Below are positions 21,075-31,500 of a DNA stretch of 64,000 nucleotides, piece by piece. Numbering within the stretch: the first letter of the stretch is position 1; the number at the start of each line of letters is the position of its first letter. The translations under genes were made by a program, and so were the position numbers. The stretch is from Phyllobacterium pellucidum (GTDB lineage: Bacteria; Pseudomonadota; Alphaproteobacteria; Rhizobiales; Rhizobiaceae), in NCBI RefSeq assembly GCF_013327855.1, contig NZ_JABUMX010000001.1, positions 1 through 64,000 on the forward strand, written 5' to 3'. The notes beneath the pieces were generated by a model, which saw only the letters and a program-made list of their open reading frames with translations, made no database searches and was not told the origin of the DNA.

Positions 21075-21143
21075 GTCCGTCTATGTATCCTCCGGGCTGC
21101 AACACATTGGCACGGCCCGTATCGGGCCTCAAAGCTCAGCCGT

Positions 21144-21971
21144 CTAGAAAAGTATGTCGTATGGCGTTTCCGGCGACACCAGAACTGCCCCGATGACGTA
21201 TAGTAATGCTGCCGCAGCGACAAGCCCGTCGACCCGGTCCATCACGCCACCGTGACCGGGTATGAGGCGGCTCGAATCCTTGACGCCGAACTTTCGCTTC
21301 ATCCACGATTCCCCAAGATCGCCTATCTGGGCGACCACGGACAGGAGCAGTGCGATGAGCGGAATTGGCACGCCGCCGGCAGGACCGATGAATGCCGCGC
21401 AGGCAACGCCGGCGGCGACACCGGCAGCCGCACCACCGATGGCACCCGCCCAGGTCTTGTTCGGTGAAAACCGCGGGGCAAGTTTGGGGCCGCCGAGCGC
21501 CTTCCCATTGAAATAGGCAAATATGTCGGTCGCCCAGACCACCGCGAACAGGAAAAGAATGGCGGCAAAGCCATCGCCCGTATCGCCGCGCAGCAAGGTA
21601 AGCGCGATGCAAGGCAGCCCCGCATAGAGGAAACCCGCCGCCGGCCAGTAGCCGGTCTCCCGTCGACCGACAGCGGCGATGATGAAGGCACCGCCGAACA
21701 GGATGACCATCATCACGAACGTATCCCGTGCAAAAAGCAGCACGACCACGAGCAGCAGGAGGCAACCCCATGCCAGCCCCCGCGTCAAAGGAGTCGATCG
21801 GTTCGCAATGATGAGCTGCCATTCATAGAAGACGCTGATGCCGATTGCCGAGGCCAGGAGACCGAAGGCGAATCCGCCCATCCAGGTCATCGCCACGGCG
21901 ATGATAATCAGGACAATCGCGCTAATGATGCGTTTTTGCAGGTTGGAAAGGCCGCTTCCGAAGAAGGTCAC
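21144..21971 (-). CDS. cdsA: Phosphatidate cytidylyltransferase
   Basis: A 275-residue polytopic membrane enzyme making CDP-diacylglycerol from phosphatidate and CTP, the branch point of phospholipid synthesis. The CDS signature ([19 protein letters not shown]...DRVDG) is in the C-terminal quarter. The start is GTG at 21971 and overlaps the stop of uppS by four bases (GTGA), which indicates translational coupling. Confidence 0.95.
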   Translation of the reverse strand: MTFFGSGLSNLQKRIISAIVLIIIAVAMTWMGGFAFGLLASAIGISVFYEWQLIIANRSTPLTRGLAWGCLLLLVVVLLFARDTFVMMVILFGGAFIIAAVGRRETGYWPAAGFLYAGLPCIALTLLRGDTGDGFAAILFLFAVVWATDIFAYFNGKALGGPKLAPRFSPNKTWAGAIGGAAAGVAAGVACAAFIGPAGGVPIPLIALLLSVVAQIGDLGESWMKRKFGVKDSSRLIPGHGGVMDRVDGLVAAAALLYVIGAVLVSPETPYDILF

Positions 21972-22687
21972 AGAGCGATGTCCTGGGCTGTCACGCCGCC
22001 AAAGCGCCGTTCGCGCATCTGGAATGTCTCAATCGCCTCGGCGAGATTCGACGGGCGGAAATCCGGCCAATAGCAGGGAAGGAAGACGAACTCGGAATAG
22101 GCGGCCTGCCAGAGCAGAAAATTCGAAAGGCGCATTTCGCCGCTCGTGCGGATAATCACGTCGGGATCCGGGATGCCGGCCGTATCCAGGCGCGCTGTGA
22201 TCGCCTCCGGCGTTACCGCATCCGCGGCAAGAACCCCGGCAGAGACGTCGGCTACCAACCGTTGAACCGCACGGGCAATCTCGTTGCGCGAGCCATAATT
22301 GAAGGCGATGACGAGCGTGAGACCTGTATTTGCGTCCGTCAGCGTCTCGGCTTCGGTCAGGAGCGCGCGAATGTCTTTCCCCAGCCCTTCGCGTTCACCA
22401 ATGATACGCACCCGGACGTTCTCACGGTGCAGATCGGCCAGATCGCGCCTGATGAAGAGCTTGAGCAAGCCCATCAGGTCGGAAACCTCGGAACGCGGCC
22501 GCGACCAGTTTTCCGACGAGAAGGCAAACAGCGTCATGAACGGGATGCCCATCTTGCCGGCAGCCCGGATGGTTTCACGCAGCGTCTCGACGCCAGCCTT
22601 GTGGCCTGCCGTACGGGGCAGGCCCCTCGCCTTTGCCCAACGGCCATTTCCATCCATGATGATGGCAATGTGGCGTGGGATGGACAT
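21968..22687 (-). CDS. uppS: Isoprenyl transferase (undecaprenyl diphosphate synthase)
   Basis: A cis-prenyltransferase making the C55 carrier lipid for peptidoglycan and O-antigen. The catalytic Asp is in [16 protein letters not shown], with [11 protein letters not shown] and the C-terminal [15 protein letters not shown] motif. The ATG at 22687 (MSIPRH) is preferred because GGAGG lies 9 bases before it; the ATG at 22693 has only 3 bases of spacing. The product has 239 residues. Confidence 0.95.
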   Translation of the reverse strand: MSIPRHIAIIMDGNGRWAKARGLPRTAGHKAGVETLRETIRAAGKMGIPFMTLFAFSSENWSRPRSEVSDLMGLLKLFIRRDLADLHRENVRVRIIGEREGLGKDIRALLTEAETLTDANTGLTLVIAFNYGSRNEIARAVQRLVADVSAGVLAADAVTPEAITARLDTAGIPDPDVIIRTSGEMRLSNFLLWQAAYSEFVFLPCYWPDFRPSNLAEAIETFQMRERRFGGVTAQDIAL

Positions 22688-22734
22688 AGGCATTGACCTC
22701 CAGTTAGCGGATCGAGCACATCTCTTGCGAGATA

Positions 22735-23295
22735 TTAGACCTGCATGATTTCCGCTTCTTTGGCTGCAACGACCTTATCCATTTCTGCGATGGTCTCGTC
22801 GGTCAGCTTCTGGACCTTTTCCGACAGGACGCGATTGTCGTCCTGGCTGATCGCACCATCTTTTTCGAGCTTCTTTAACTCGTCCATGCCGTCGCGGCGG
22901 ACATGGCGCGCTGCAACCTTGGAATGCTCGACATACTGATGGGCGATCTTGACCAGTTCCTTGCGGCGCTGCTCATTAAGCTCCGGCAGTGGAATACGAA
23001 GGTTGTTGCCGTCGGTGATGGGATTGAGACCGAGTCCTGCATCGCGAATTGCGCGCTCCACCTTGCCGACCATGGATTTGTCCCACACCGACACCGACAA
23101 CATGCGCGATTCCGGTACCGTAATGTTGGCAACCTGATTCAGCGGCATCATCGAGCCATAGGCATCGACGGTGATCGGTTCGAGAAGACTTGCGGAGGCA
23201 CGACCGGTGCGCAGACCGTTAAGATCATGCCTCAATGCCTGGACGGCTCCGTCCATGCGGCGTTTCAGGTCATTTAGATCGAGTGCGTCACTCAT
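22735..23295 (-). CDS. frr: Ribosome recycling factor
   Basis: A 186-residue tRNA-shaped protein that, with EF-G, splits post-termination ribosomes. Conserved [20 protein letters not shown] and the long three-helix bundle ([15 protein letters not shown]) are present. The ATG at 23295 is chosen because AAGGAG lies 8 bases upstream; the GTG at 23301 is too close to it. It sits in the order pyrH-frr-uppS on the minus strand. Confidence 0.97.
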   Translation of the reverse strand: MSDALDLNDLKRRMDGAVQALRHDLNGLRTGRASASLLEPITVDAYGSMMPLNQVANITVPESRMLSVSVWDKSMVGKVERAIRDAGLGLNPITDGNNLRIPLPELNEQRRKELVKIAHQYVEHSKVAARHVRRDGMDELKKLEKDGAISQDDNRVLSEKVQKLTDETIAEMDKVVAAKEAEIMQV

Positions 23296-23342
23296 AGTCA
23301 CTGCTCCTTATTCTCGGCGAAAGGCCCGGCAGATACGATCAA

Positions 23343-24062
23343 CTAGTCCGATACGACGGTTGCGCGTCCTCTACCCTGCAGGATTTCCGCAAATCCACCC
23401 TTCTCGTGGATTGAATAGACGATTATTGGGATATTGTTCTCGCGTGCAAGAGCAACAGCAGTGGTATCCATCACTGCAAGGCCGCGATCAAGCACATCTT
23501 TGTGGGTAAGGTGGTCAAACCGAACCGCGTGCGGATCCTTCTTGGGATCGGCGGAGTAAATTCCATCGACCTGGGTGCCCTTGAACAAGGCGTCGGCACC
23601 GATTTCCGCTGCACGGAGCGCCGCGGCCGAATCCGTGGTGAAAAAGGGATTGCCCGTGCCGCCGGCAAAAATCACGACTTTCCCCATGTCCATATAGGCC
23701 GTGGCCTGACGTTGGGAAAAGGTCTCGCAGAGTTCTGGCATTGCTACAGCCGATAGAACGACGGTATCGATCCCAAGCTTCGCCAGGGACGTGCGCAATG
23801 CGAGCGAGTTGATGACGGTTGCCAGCATGCCCATGTGGTCGCCAGTAACGCGGTCGCCTCCCTTTGAGGCAACAGCCACGCCGCGGAAGATATTGCCGCC
23901 GCCGATGACGACGCCGACCTGCACGCCGAGTGCGCGCGCTTCGGCAATGTCGCTGGCAATGCGATCGGCCACTGCCACATCAATTCCAAACCCCTGGTCG
24001 CCCATCAGAGCTTCCCCGGAGGCCTTCAGCAGAACGCGTTTGTAGACAGCCGTGCCAGCCAT
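23343..24062 (-). CDS. pyrH: UMP kinase
   Basis: A 239-residue hexameric amino-acid-kinase-fold enzyme converting UMP to UDP. Motifs are KRVLLKASGEAL, GVVIGGGNIFRG and AGGTGNPFFTTDSAAALRA. The ATG at 24062 has AAGGAGG four bases before it. It lies between tsf and frr. Confidence 0.97.
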   Translation of the reverse strand: MAGTAVYKRVLLKASGEALMGDQGFGIDVAVADRIASDIAEARALGVQVGVVIGGGNIFRGVAVASKGGDRVTGDHMGMLATVINSLALRTSLAKLGIDTVVLSAVAMPELCETFSQRQATAYMDMGKVVIFAGGTGNPFFTTDSAAALRAAEIGADALFKGTQVDGIYSADPKKDPHAVRFDHLTHKDVLDRGLAVMDTTAVALARENNIPIIVYSIHEKGGFAEILQGRGRATVVSD

Positions 24063-24111
24063 GGGACCTCCTTGGAGTTGTTGCAAGTTTTTAGCAGAGT
24101 TCGGATACACG

Positions 24112-24141
24112 AAGGGCATCGCGTTGTCACGCGATGCCCTT
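24112..24141 (-). terminator. 12-bp hairpin between tsf and pyrH
   Basis: AAGGGCATCGCG and CGCGATGCCCTT form a perfect 12-bp stem with a 6-base loop, just after the tsf stop on the minus strand. There is no T run after it, so it may only partly attenuate transcription into pyrH or act as an mRNA processing/stability element. Confidence 0.6.
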
Positions 24142-24160
24142 TGAATTCAGTTGCGTAAGA

Positions 24161-25084
24161 TTACTTCTTCACAGCTGCGGCGACTTCTGCTGCGAAGTCG
24201 CTTTCTTCCTTCTCAATGCCTTCGCCAAGAGCGAAACGGACAAAGGCCGTGATCTTGGCCGGAGCGCCGATCGACTTCTCGGCTTCCTTGAGCGCCGCCT
24301 CGACCGTCAGGTCGGGATTGATGACGAAAGCCTGCGAGAGAAGCACGACTTCCTCGTAGAACTTGCGCATACGGCCGTCGACCATCTTCTCGACGATGTT
24401 TTCCGGCTTGCCCGACTGGCGGGCCTGATCGGCGAAGATCGCCTTTTCGCGTTCGACGGCGACCGGGTCGACTTCCGATGCGGTCAGGGCGAGCGGGTTG
24501 GTGGCGGCAACATGCATGGCGACCTGGCGGCCGAATGCCTGTGCTGCTTCCGCATTGCCGGCCGTCTCGATGGCAACGAGAACGCCGAGCTTACCGAGGC
24601 CGTCGGAGACGGCGTTGTGAATATACGTCGCGACGACGCCCTGGCTGACGCTCAGAGCAGCGGAACGGCGGAACGAAAGGTTTTCACCGATCGTGCCGAC
24701 GGCGTCCTTGATCGAGTCGACGACCGACTTGCCGGTCGAGGGATAGGTCGCGGCGCCAACTGCGGCGGTCGTACCGTCGGTCGTCAGCGCTACGTTTGCG
24801 ACGTTGCGGACGATATCCTGGAAAGCGTCGTTGCGGGCAACGAAATCGGTCTCCGAGTTGACTTCGACGACAACCGACTTGGCGCCGTTGGAAGCCACGC
24901 CAACGAGGCCTTCGGCGGCCGTGCGGCCGGCCTTCTTGTCGGCCTTGGAGATGCCCTTCTTGCGCAGCCAGTCAACGGCAGCTTCCATGTCGCCATTGGT
25001 TTCGGCAAGGGCTGCCTTGCAGTCCATCATGCCGGCGCCGGTGAGTTCGCGAAGTTCTTTTACCTGTGATGCAGAAATGCTCAT
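24161..25084 (-). CDS. tsf: Elongation factor Ts
   Basis: A 307-residue nucleotide exchange factor for EF-Tu. The N-terminal UBA-like domain ([19 protein letters not shown]) and the EF-Ts core with [14 protein letters not shown] are typical. The start at 25084 (MSISASQV) is that of the family; the longer frame into the rpsB-tsf spacer is rejected. It follows rpsB by 117 bases that hold two small hairpins. Confidence 0.98.
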   Translation of the reverse strand: MSISASQVKELRELTGAGMMDCKAALAETNGDMEAAVDWLRKKGISKADKKAGRTAAEGLVGVASNGAKSVVVEVNSETDFVARNDAFQDIVRNVANVALTTDGTTAAVGAATYPSTGKSVVDSIKDAVGTIGENLSFRRSAALSVSQGVVATYIHNAVSDGLGKLGVLVAIETAGNAEAAQAFGRQVAMHVAATNPLALTASEVDPVAVEREKAIFADQARQSGKPENIVEKMVDGRMRKFYEEVVLLSQAFVINPDLTVEAALKEAEKSIGAPAKITAFVRFALGEGIEKEESDFAAEVAAAVKK

Positions 25085-25201
25085 TAGATCGCCTCTTCTC
25101 AAAGCGAAGGCACACTGGTGAAACCAGCATGCCAACTTTGCGGCGCGTCATGCGCCAATCGAATCATTTTTAATCACCCGATAAGACGGGTGTATGAAGC
25201 C

Positions 25202-25987
25202 TCAAGCGGAGGCTTCACCTTCCTGTACAGGAACGGCCTCAAGAGCCGGTTCGGCCGGAGCCTCTTCCTGGGCGCCAAGATCGACACCGAGGGAACCCTG
25301 CTGACGGGCGATACCGTCGAGCGCTGCCTTGGCGATCAGGTCGCAGTAAAGCGAGATCGCGCGGGATGCGTCGTCATTGCCCGGGATCGGGAAGTCGATC
25401 TGGTCCGGATCGCAATTGGAATCGATCACGGCAACGACCGGAATACCAAGACGCTTGGCTTCCTGGATCGCGATGGCTTCCTTGTTGGTATCGATGATGA
25501 AGATGAGGTCCGGGGTCGAACCCATGTTCTTGATACCGCCGAGGGCGCGGTTGAGCTTCTCGCGCTCGCGATCGAGGTTCAGGCGCTCCTTCTTGGTGAA
25601 GCCCTGGGCGTCGCCGGCGAGAAGTTCGTCGAGCTTGCGCAGACGCTGGATCGAGTTCGAGATCGTCTTCCAGTTGGTCATCATGCCGCCGAGCCAGCGT
25701 GCGTTGACGTAATACTGGGCCGAGCGGGTCGCGGCATCGGCAATGATGTCCGAAGCCTGACGCTTGGTGCCGACGAAGAGAACGCGGCCGCCACGGGCTA
25801 CCGTGTCGGAAACCTTCTTCAGGGCCGTATGCAGCAGCGGAACGGTCTGGGCGAGATCGAGAATGTGAATATTATTGCGGTCACCATAAATGTATGGTGC
25901 CATTTTCGGGTTCCAGCGATGTGTCTGGTGGCCGAAGTGAACGCCAGCTTCAAGGAGCTGACGCATGCTGAAATCAGGCAATGCCAT
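25202..25987 (-). CDS. rpsB: 30S ribosomal protein S2
   Basis: A 261-residue ribosomal protein, slightly longer than the E. coli protein because of an acidic C-terminal tail ([19 protein letters not shown]). Conserved [22 protein letters not shown] and [13 protein letters not shown] are present. The start at 25987 (MALPDFSM) was chosen from this homology. It heads the minus-strand cluster that runs to lpxB and has a structured leader. Confidence 0.98.
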   Translation of the reverse strand: MALPDFSMRQLLEAGVHFGHQTHRWNPKMAPYIYGDRNNIHILDLAQTVPLLHTALKKVSDTVARGGRVLFVGTKRQASDIIADAATRSAQYYVNARWLGGMMTNWKTISNSIQRLRKLDELLAGDAQGFTKKERLNLDREREKLNRALGGIKNMGSTPDLIFIIDTNKEAIAIQEAKRLGIPVVAVIDSNCDPDQIDFPIPGNDDASRAISLYCDLIAKAALDGIARQQGSLGVDLGAQEEAPAEPALEAVPVQEGEASA

Positions 25988-26026
25988 CTTTATTTTCCTT
26001 TTCCGGTTTAACCTCCACAGGAAAGA

Positions 26027-26072
26027 GGCGGGAGACCCGCCACCGGAGGCCATATCGGATTTCTCCCGATAT
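26027..26072 (-). promoter_or_regulatory. Two-hairpin 5' leader of rpsB
   Basis: Within 85 bases upstream of the rpsB ATG are two perfect dyads: ATATCGG / CCGATAT (26052-26072, 7-base loop) and GGCGGG-AGA-CCCGCC (26027-26041). They could form an autogenous S2 leader. This is inference from pairing only. Confidence 0.45.
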
Positions 26073-26152
26073 CAACCCAAATCCCGTGTGTGGAATGCTG
26101 CGGCTGTTAGTCGATAATTGCGGCAAGCGCAAGTGTGTCGGCGATAAAAGCC

Positions 26153-26177
26153 GCCGCATCAGACGATCTTATGCGGC
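26153..26177 (-). terminator. Probable terminator of eipB
   Basis: On the minus strand, GCCGCAT and ATGCGGC form a 7-bp stem with an 11-base loop, followed by GGCTTTTATC, starting 8 bases after the eipB stop. Confidence 0.6.
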
Positions 26178-26185
26178 AAGCAGGA

Positions 26186-27010
26186 CTATTTCTTGCACTT
26201 TGGCGTGTCGAAAAGCTGCAGATTGACAAGCTTTCCGGTCATGGAGAAATCGCCGTAATCCATTTTCAGATCACGGGTTACGCCGTTCCGGTACATCTTG
26301 AAGTTGATACGGTAGCTCGGCAGGCCTTCAGCCTTTTCACTTTCGTCGAAATAGGCGATCGAGACCGGCCAGGTGTTTTCCTTGGCAAGAGGGCCCATGT
26401 GCTTGGTCTCGTCCTCGCCATCTGAAAGCGATGATTTGCCAATCACGACCGTCGTTGCCATGACCTTGTTGGCATCCTCGGAACCGTCGAAGAGCTTCGT
26501 CTGGTAGAACACTTCTCCAGCAAGCGCCTTTTCGATCAGTTCCTGCATGTGCCGGGTCGGGAACTGCGACAATTCCAGATCCTGCTTGAGCGCCTCGGGT
26601 TTGGTCAGGGAAATTTCCGTCTTGTCCTTCAGGAGGGCAGCGTTGCCGCGCACCTCCTTGGTGAGGCTCTGATCGACGAACGTCTTGTTGACGAAGCGGA
26701 ACTTGCCGCCGTCGCCGGATTCGTAGGTCGTCGTCTGCTGGTCGGTGACGCGCTGCGGCTGCTCTTCCATGTCGACGCGGGTCACAAAACGAAAGTTCGT
26801 GGTATAGCCCTCGCAATCCGAACCGTTGAACTCATAGACCATACGGCCGGTCAGTCCGGTGATGCCGCTGCTATCCTGGGCAGTGTCCAGTTTCAGGTCA
26901 TAGATGGCGCGATGCGGAACAAGGGTCGCCGTTCCGGCAGCCAAAGCCATGGTTGAGTGGGTCAGACCAAGGGCACCGAGGCTGAAAACGAGAGCGGACA
27001 AGACGCGCAT
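26186..27010 (-). CDS. eipB: Cell envelope integrity protein EipB (DUF1849)
   Basis: A 274-residue periplasmic protein. The signal peptide MRVLSALVFSLGALGLTHST ends near ALA (24). The rest matches the DUF1849 family, whose Brucella member EipB is a beta-spiral protein needed for envelope integrity. Two cysteines, Cys66 (NGSDCEGY) and Cys272 (DTPKCKK), correspond to the conserved disulfide of that family. The ATG at 27010 has GGAGA nine bases upstream; an in-frame ATG at 27040 would put a second short hydrophobic stretch in front. It is divergent from the ridA-like gene. Confidence 0.88.
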   Translation of the reverse strand: MRVLSALVFSLGALGLTHSTMALAAGTATLVPHRAIYDLKLDTAQDSSGITGLTGRMVYEFNGSDCEGYTTNFRFVTRVDMEEQPQRVTDQQTTTYESGDGGKFRFVNKTFVDQSLTKEVRGNAALLKDKTEISLTKPEALKQDLELSQFPTRHMQELIEKALAGEVFYQTKLFDGSEDANKVMATTVVIGKSSLSDGEDETKHMGPLAKENTWPVSIAYFDESEKAEGLPSYRINFKMYRNGVTRDLKMDYGDFSMTGKLVNLQLFDTPKCKK

Positions 27011-27127
27011 AGACAAGATTCTCCATATTAGAACGCGCATATTAAAAAAACTCTTGGCGGAAGCGAGGCAAAAATCGCACCTTGCGTCACATTCATTACG
27101 ATTCCGCTTGATAAGGATGAAGATATC

Positions 27128-27592
27128 ATGACCAGCACCATCGAATCCCGCCTGAAGGAACTCGGCATAGAATTGCCGGTCGCCGCAGCGCCCGCTGCAA
27201 ACTACGTGCCCTTCGCACAGACAGGAAAACTGCTGCTGACCTCCGGACAATTGCCGCTATCGGGTGGCAAACTCATCCACACCGGCCTTCTTGGCGCGCA
27301 GCTCGCCGTCGCCGACGGCCAGGAAGCCGCAAGGGCTTGCGCCATCAATATTCTCGCGCAGGCCAAAGCCGCGCTGGGTGATCTCGATAAGATCGCGCGC
27401 ATCGTGAAAATCACCGTGTTCGTGGCTTCGACGCCGAATTTCACCGAACAGCACCTTGTCGCCAACGGCGCCTCGGATCTGCTGGTTGCCGTCCTTGGCG
27501 ATGCAGGCCGCCATGCCCGCTCGGCGGTGGGGACAGCAGCCCTGCCCCTGAACGCGCCCGTCGAAGTCGAAGCCATCATCGAGGTCCGCTGA
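27128..27592 (+). CDS. RidA family protein (YjgF/UK114)
   Basis: A 154-residue member of the longer RidA subgroup that begins ESRLKELGIELP and has NYVPFAQTGKLLLTSGQLPL, with PVEVEAIIEVR at the end. RidA proteins hydrolyse reactive enamine/imine intermediates from PLP enzymes. Many members of this subgroup lack the catalytic Arg and their role is unclear; none is assigned here. The gene is 2 bases upstream of the phosphodiesterase gene, so the two form one operon. Confidence 0.88.
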   Translation: MTSTIESRLKELGIELPVAAAPAANYVPFAQTGKLLLTSGQLPLSGGKLIHTGLLGAQLAVADGQEAARACAINILAQAKAALGDLDKIARIVKITVFVASTPNFTEQHLVANGASDLLVAVLGDAGRHARSAVGTAALPLNAPVEVEAIIEVR

Positions 27593-27594
27593 TC

Positions 27595-28314
27595 ATGACA
27601 TCGGCTGACTGGCTCAAGGATGTGCCGATCGCCCATCGCGGTTTGCATGATCTCAACAAAACCCGCTGGGAGAATACGCTCTCCGCATTCGAAGCGGCCG
27701 CGAGCGCGGGTTACGCCATCGAATGCGACGTGCATCTTTCCGCCGACGGCAAGGCCATCGTCTTTCACGACGGAACGCTGGATCGGCTCATCGGCCGACA
27801 AGGCAATATCGACGAAGTGACCGTCGAGGCGGCAAGGGCCCTGCGCGTCGGCGGCACGGACGATCATGTTTCGACGCTCGTCGAAGCGCTGGAGCTGATC
27901 GACGGGCGGGTTCCGATCGTCATCGAACTCAAGGGCATTCCTGGCCGAGACGACGGCCTCGTCAAGGCGGTTGCCTCTGACCTTGCCGGCTATGCGGGAA
28001 AAGCGGCGATCATGTCGTTCGACCATCATCTGATCCGGCTCTTCGACACGGATGCGCCCGGCATACCGGCCGGCCTGACTGCAGAGGGATTGCGCGACGC
28101 CGATCTTGAGGCGCATTTTTCCATGCTCGCTCACGAGTTCGATTTCGTGTCCTACAACGTCCACCATCTCGACAATCGCTTCGTCAAGTTCGTTCGCGGC
28201 AAGCTCGGACTTCCGGTGATTTCGTGGACGGCAAGGAGCCTCGCCGACAAGGCGACGAGCGATGCCTATGTCGATCAGATCACCTTCGAGGGTTTCGACC
28301 CGCACGCCGCATAG
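27595..28314 (+). CDS. Glycerophosphodiester phosphodiesterase family protein
   Basis: A 239-residue cytoplasmic (no signal peptide) GDPD-fold protein that releases glycerol-3-phosphate from glycerophosphodiesters. The catalytic and metal residues are visible in IAHRGLHD, WENTLSAFEAA, IECDVHLSADG and VFHDGTLDRL, and again in VIELKG. It resembles the UgpQ type. It starts 2 bases after the ridA-like gene. Confidence 0.9.
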   Translation: MTSADWLKDVPIAHRGLHDLNKTRWENTLSAFEAAASAGYAIECDVHLSADGKAIVFHDGTLDRLIGRQGNIDEVTVEAARALRVGGTDDHVSTLVEALELIDGRVPIVIELKGIPGRDDGLVKAVASDLAGYAGKAAIMSFDHHLIRLFDTDAPGIPAGLTAEGLRDADLEAHFSMLAHEFDFVSYNVHHLDNRFVKFVRGKLGLPVISWTARSLADKATSDAYVDQITFEGFDPHAA

Positions 28315-28349
28315 GATGCGCCCTGCCCCTTGCATCGCAGGATGAAATG

Positions 28350-28417
28350 CCTAGCTTTAGCTTAAGCGGTTGCACGGGTCGGCGCGTCGCCGGCTCGTAA
28401 GCTTAGGCTAAGCTAGG
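28350..28417 (+). repeat. 68-nt imperfect palindrome / long hairpin
   Basis: Arms 28350-28368 and 28401-28417 pair over 17 bp with one bulged T (28358) and one G-T pair. Inside, 28376-28384 pairs with 28388-28396 over 9 bp with two wobbles and a three-base loop. It fills most of the 116-base gap between the phosphodiesterase and COG3146 genes. There is no T run, so it is not a classical terminator. It could be a dispersed palindromic element of the kind known in rhizobia (RIME-like) or a structured RNA. Confidence 0.65.
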
Positions 28418-28430
28418 AACCAACCCAACG

Positions 28431-29615
<1,185 letters not shown>

Positions 29616-29695
29616 CCGGCGTTGCTCGAACCGCTTGACTAGTGCGCCCGCCTTGGCAAACATCGCGGCCGGTTTCCCAGCTGTACAGGTGCGTG

Positions 29696-30130
29696 ATGAC
29701 AGAGCCCTATGACGACGACAACGTGTTCGCCAAAATCCTGCGGGGTGAAATTCCATCGCATAAATTGTACGAGGATGCGGACACCTACGCATTCATGGAT
29801 GTCATGCCACAGGGAAAGGGCCATTGTCTGGCCATCACCAAGGCTCCATGCCGCAACCTGCTTGACGTTGAAGCCGAACCGTTGGCTGCGGTGGTTGCGA
29901 CCACCCAGAAACTGGTTCGGGCGGTGAAAAAGGCCTTCGACGCGGATGGTGTCACGGTTATGCAATTCAATGAGCCGGCCTCCGGCCAGACGGTCTTCCA
30001 CTTGCACTTCCACGTCATTCCCCGCTTTGAAGGCATTCCCCTGAAACCCCATACGGGGCCGATGGAAGATCAGGGCGTTCTAGCGGCCAATGCGGAGAAG
30101 ATCCGGCAGGCGATGGCGCAGGGCAGTTGA
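29696..30130 (+). CDS. HIT family nucleotide-binding protein
   Basis: A 144-residue histidine-triad protein (HINT / Fhit-like), a nucleotide hydrolase or transferase. The triad HLHFHV is near residue 97, with the family start NVFAKILRGEIPSHKLYED. The ATG at 29696 follows a weak ACAGG ribosome binding site; the upstream frame extension is not supported. It converges on the PAP2 gene, with a GCACCGG / CCGGTGC hairpin (30132-30154) between them. Confidence 0.92.
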   Translation: MTEPYDDDNVFAKILRGEIPSHKLYEDADTYAFMDVMPQGKGHCLAITKAPCRNLLDVEAEPLAAVVATTQKLVRAVKKAFDADGVTVMQFNEPASGQTVFHLHFHVIPRFEGIPLKPHTGPMEDQGVLAANAEKIRQAMAQGS

Positions 30131-30131
30131 C

Positions 30132-30154
30132 GCACCGGAACATGGAGCCGGTGC
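30132..30154. terminator. Possible bidirectional terminator between HIT and PAP2 genes
   Basis: A perfect 7-bp dyad GCACCGG / CCGGTGC with a 9-base loop lies between two convergent stops. No clear T run is present, so the call is weak. Confidence 0.4.
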
Positions 30155-30158
30155 AATT

Positions 30159-31085
30159 CTAATGAGACTCCGCGGCGAGTTGTGCCTTCACTTCGGACCG
30201 ATCAAGGCCAAGAACTGCGTGCGCCGCAAGGAGCGCAAGGGTGAACGCCGCGACGCCGCCAAACAGATCGACGATGTTGTGACCGCCATGCACGATGATT
30301 GCAGGAACCATCAAAATATTGATGACCGCGATGGCTGGAAATATTTTGCGAAAGTCCATCGTGAAGTAAACGGAAAGACAGGCCATTACAGTATGGAACG
30401 ATGGAAATGCGATAAGGCCGAGCGTGTCCTTCGGCGAGATATAGGCTGCGCCTTCCCGATATAGCCACAGAAGTTCGAGACCATACGCGTGGTCGGCAAT
30501 CGCCCCCAAACGGTTAGCGACCTCCGACGGCAACGGATAATATGCGGCGGGTCCCGCACTTGGAATGATGCGCCACACCAGAATCGTCAAAAGTGCCGAC
30601 AAGGTGCCGGTAAGCAGGAAGAGGTGCAGCGACCGTTTGGATCCAAAAAAGCCGACAAGGAGAATGACGCAAGTGATCTGGATGAGCGAACTGCCGTATA
30701 TCACGCGCAATATAGTCGGAAGGTAGGGAACCTCCACGACGGCCTGGACGAAATCCGGCCAGTAAAACCCAAGAGCGCGATCCCACTCGATCAGCATCCG
30801 GTCGTAACTCTCGCCTACCGGCAGCAGCAGATAATTGAACACCGACCCGACGAGCGAGAAGAGCAGGTAGAAACCCGTTGCCGTGGTCGGAACAGCGATT
30901 TTCTCGTCGTGACGGTAGAGCCGATAAAATTGTCCGATCGCGATGGCGGCGAGCCCCATGCTGCCGCCAACGGCATAGCCAAGCCAATCGACGGTGACGC
31001 CCTTCGCGCTGGCAAGTGTAATGTTGATCATAAGCAGCACAGCAATAATGCTACCGACGATTTTCTCAGCCGGATAGAGAACCAT
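30159..31085 (-). CDS. PAP2-superfamily membrane protein
   Basis: A 308-residue integral membrane protein. The phosphatase motifs are FPSFHTVMAC (PSGH-like) and HGGHNIVDLFGG (His-x3-Asp), as in the PAP2_3 / inositol-phosphorylceramide-synthase-like group. This suggests a lipid phosphatase or phosphotransferase acting at the membrane. About seven hydrophobic segments are visible. The lipid substrate is unknown. It is transcribed alone, converging on the HIT gene. Confidence 0.82.
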   Translation of the reverse strand: MVLYPAEKIVGSIIAVLLMINITLASAKGVTVDWLGYAVGGSMGLAAIAIGQFYRLYRHDEKIAVPTTATGFYLLFSLVGSVFNYLLLPVGESYDRMLIEWDRALGFYWPDFVQAVVEVPYLPTILRVIYGSSLIQITCVILLVGFFGSKRSLHLFLLTGTLSALLTILVWRIIPSAGPAAYYPLPSEVANRLGAIADHAYGLELLWLYREGAAYISPKDTLGLIAFPSFHTVMACLSVYFTMDFRKIFPAIAVINILMVPAIIVHGGHNIVDLFGGVAAFTLALLAAHAVLGLDRSEVKAQLAAESH

Positions 31086-31152
31086 CGCTCACCCCTGTCT
31101 TTTTTAGGATCTTAACCCGCTCCAATTAAGGATCGCTGAATCAACGCTGCGC

Positions 31153-31500
31153 TTACGCGAGGACAAGTCCGGCAATCAGGATAATCTCGGCAACGATAAC
31201 GCCGACGATCACACGCCGGCCAAGGCTGAGATAGGCAAAGAAACCTGCTGCCGCCGCGCCGATCCGCAAAAACACCGACGATTCGGCAAGCGAACCGCTG
31301 GGATAGAGGATCAGTTGAGCGATAACACCTGCGACAAGGGCGGTTGCCACTGCCCGCACAATGACGAGGGCTTCGGAGTCCTCGCGAACCTTTCCGCCGA
31401 TAAGTACGCCGATCCACCGCCAGACATCGGTCGGAAGCCAGCCGGCGAGCAGTATGAAGAGGTAGGGCCACCACCAGGCTGAAATGCTGTCCCAGGTCAT
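31153..31500 (-). CDS. azlD: AzlD-type branched-chain amino acid exporter subunit
   Basis: A 115-residue membrane protein with four hydrophobic segments and the AzlD features YLFILLAGWLPTDVWRW and LRIGAAAAGFFAY. With AzlC it forms an exporter of branched-chain or similar amino acids. Its ATG overlaps the azlC stop by four bases (ATGA). Confidence 0.85.
   Translation of the reverse strand: MTWDSISAWWWPYLFILLAGWLPTDVWRWIGVLIGGKVREDSEALVIVRAVATALVAGVIAQLILYPSGSLAESSVFLRIGAAAAGFFAYLSLGRRVIVGVIVAEIILIAGLVLA

Noticed and set aside
26186..27250. A longer eipB with an 80-residue N-terminal extension
   Set aside because: The extension crosses the promoter of the divergent ridA-like gene. The ATG at 27010 begins a clean signal peptide with a suitable ribosome binding site.
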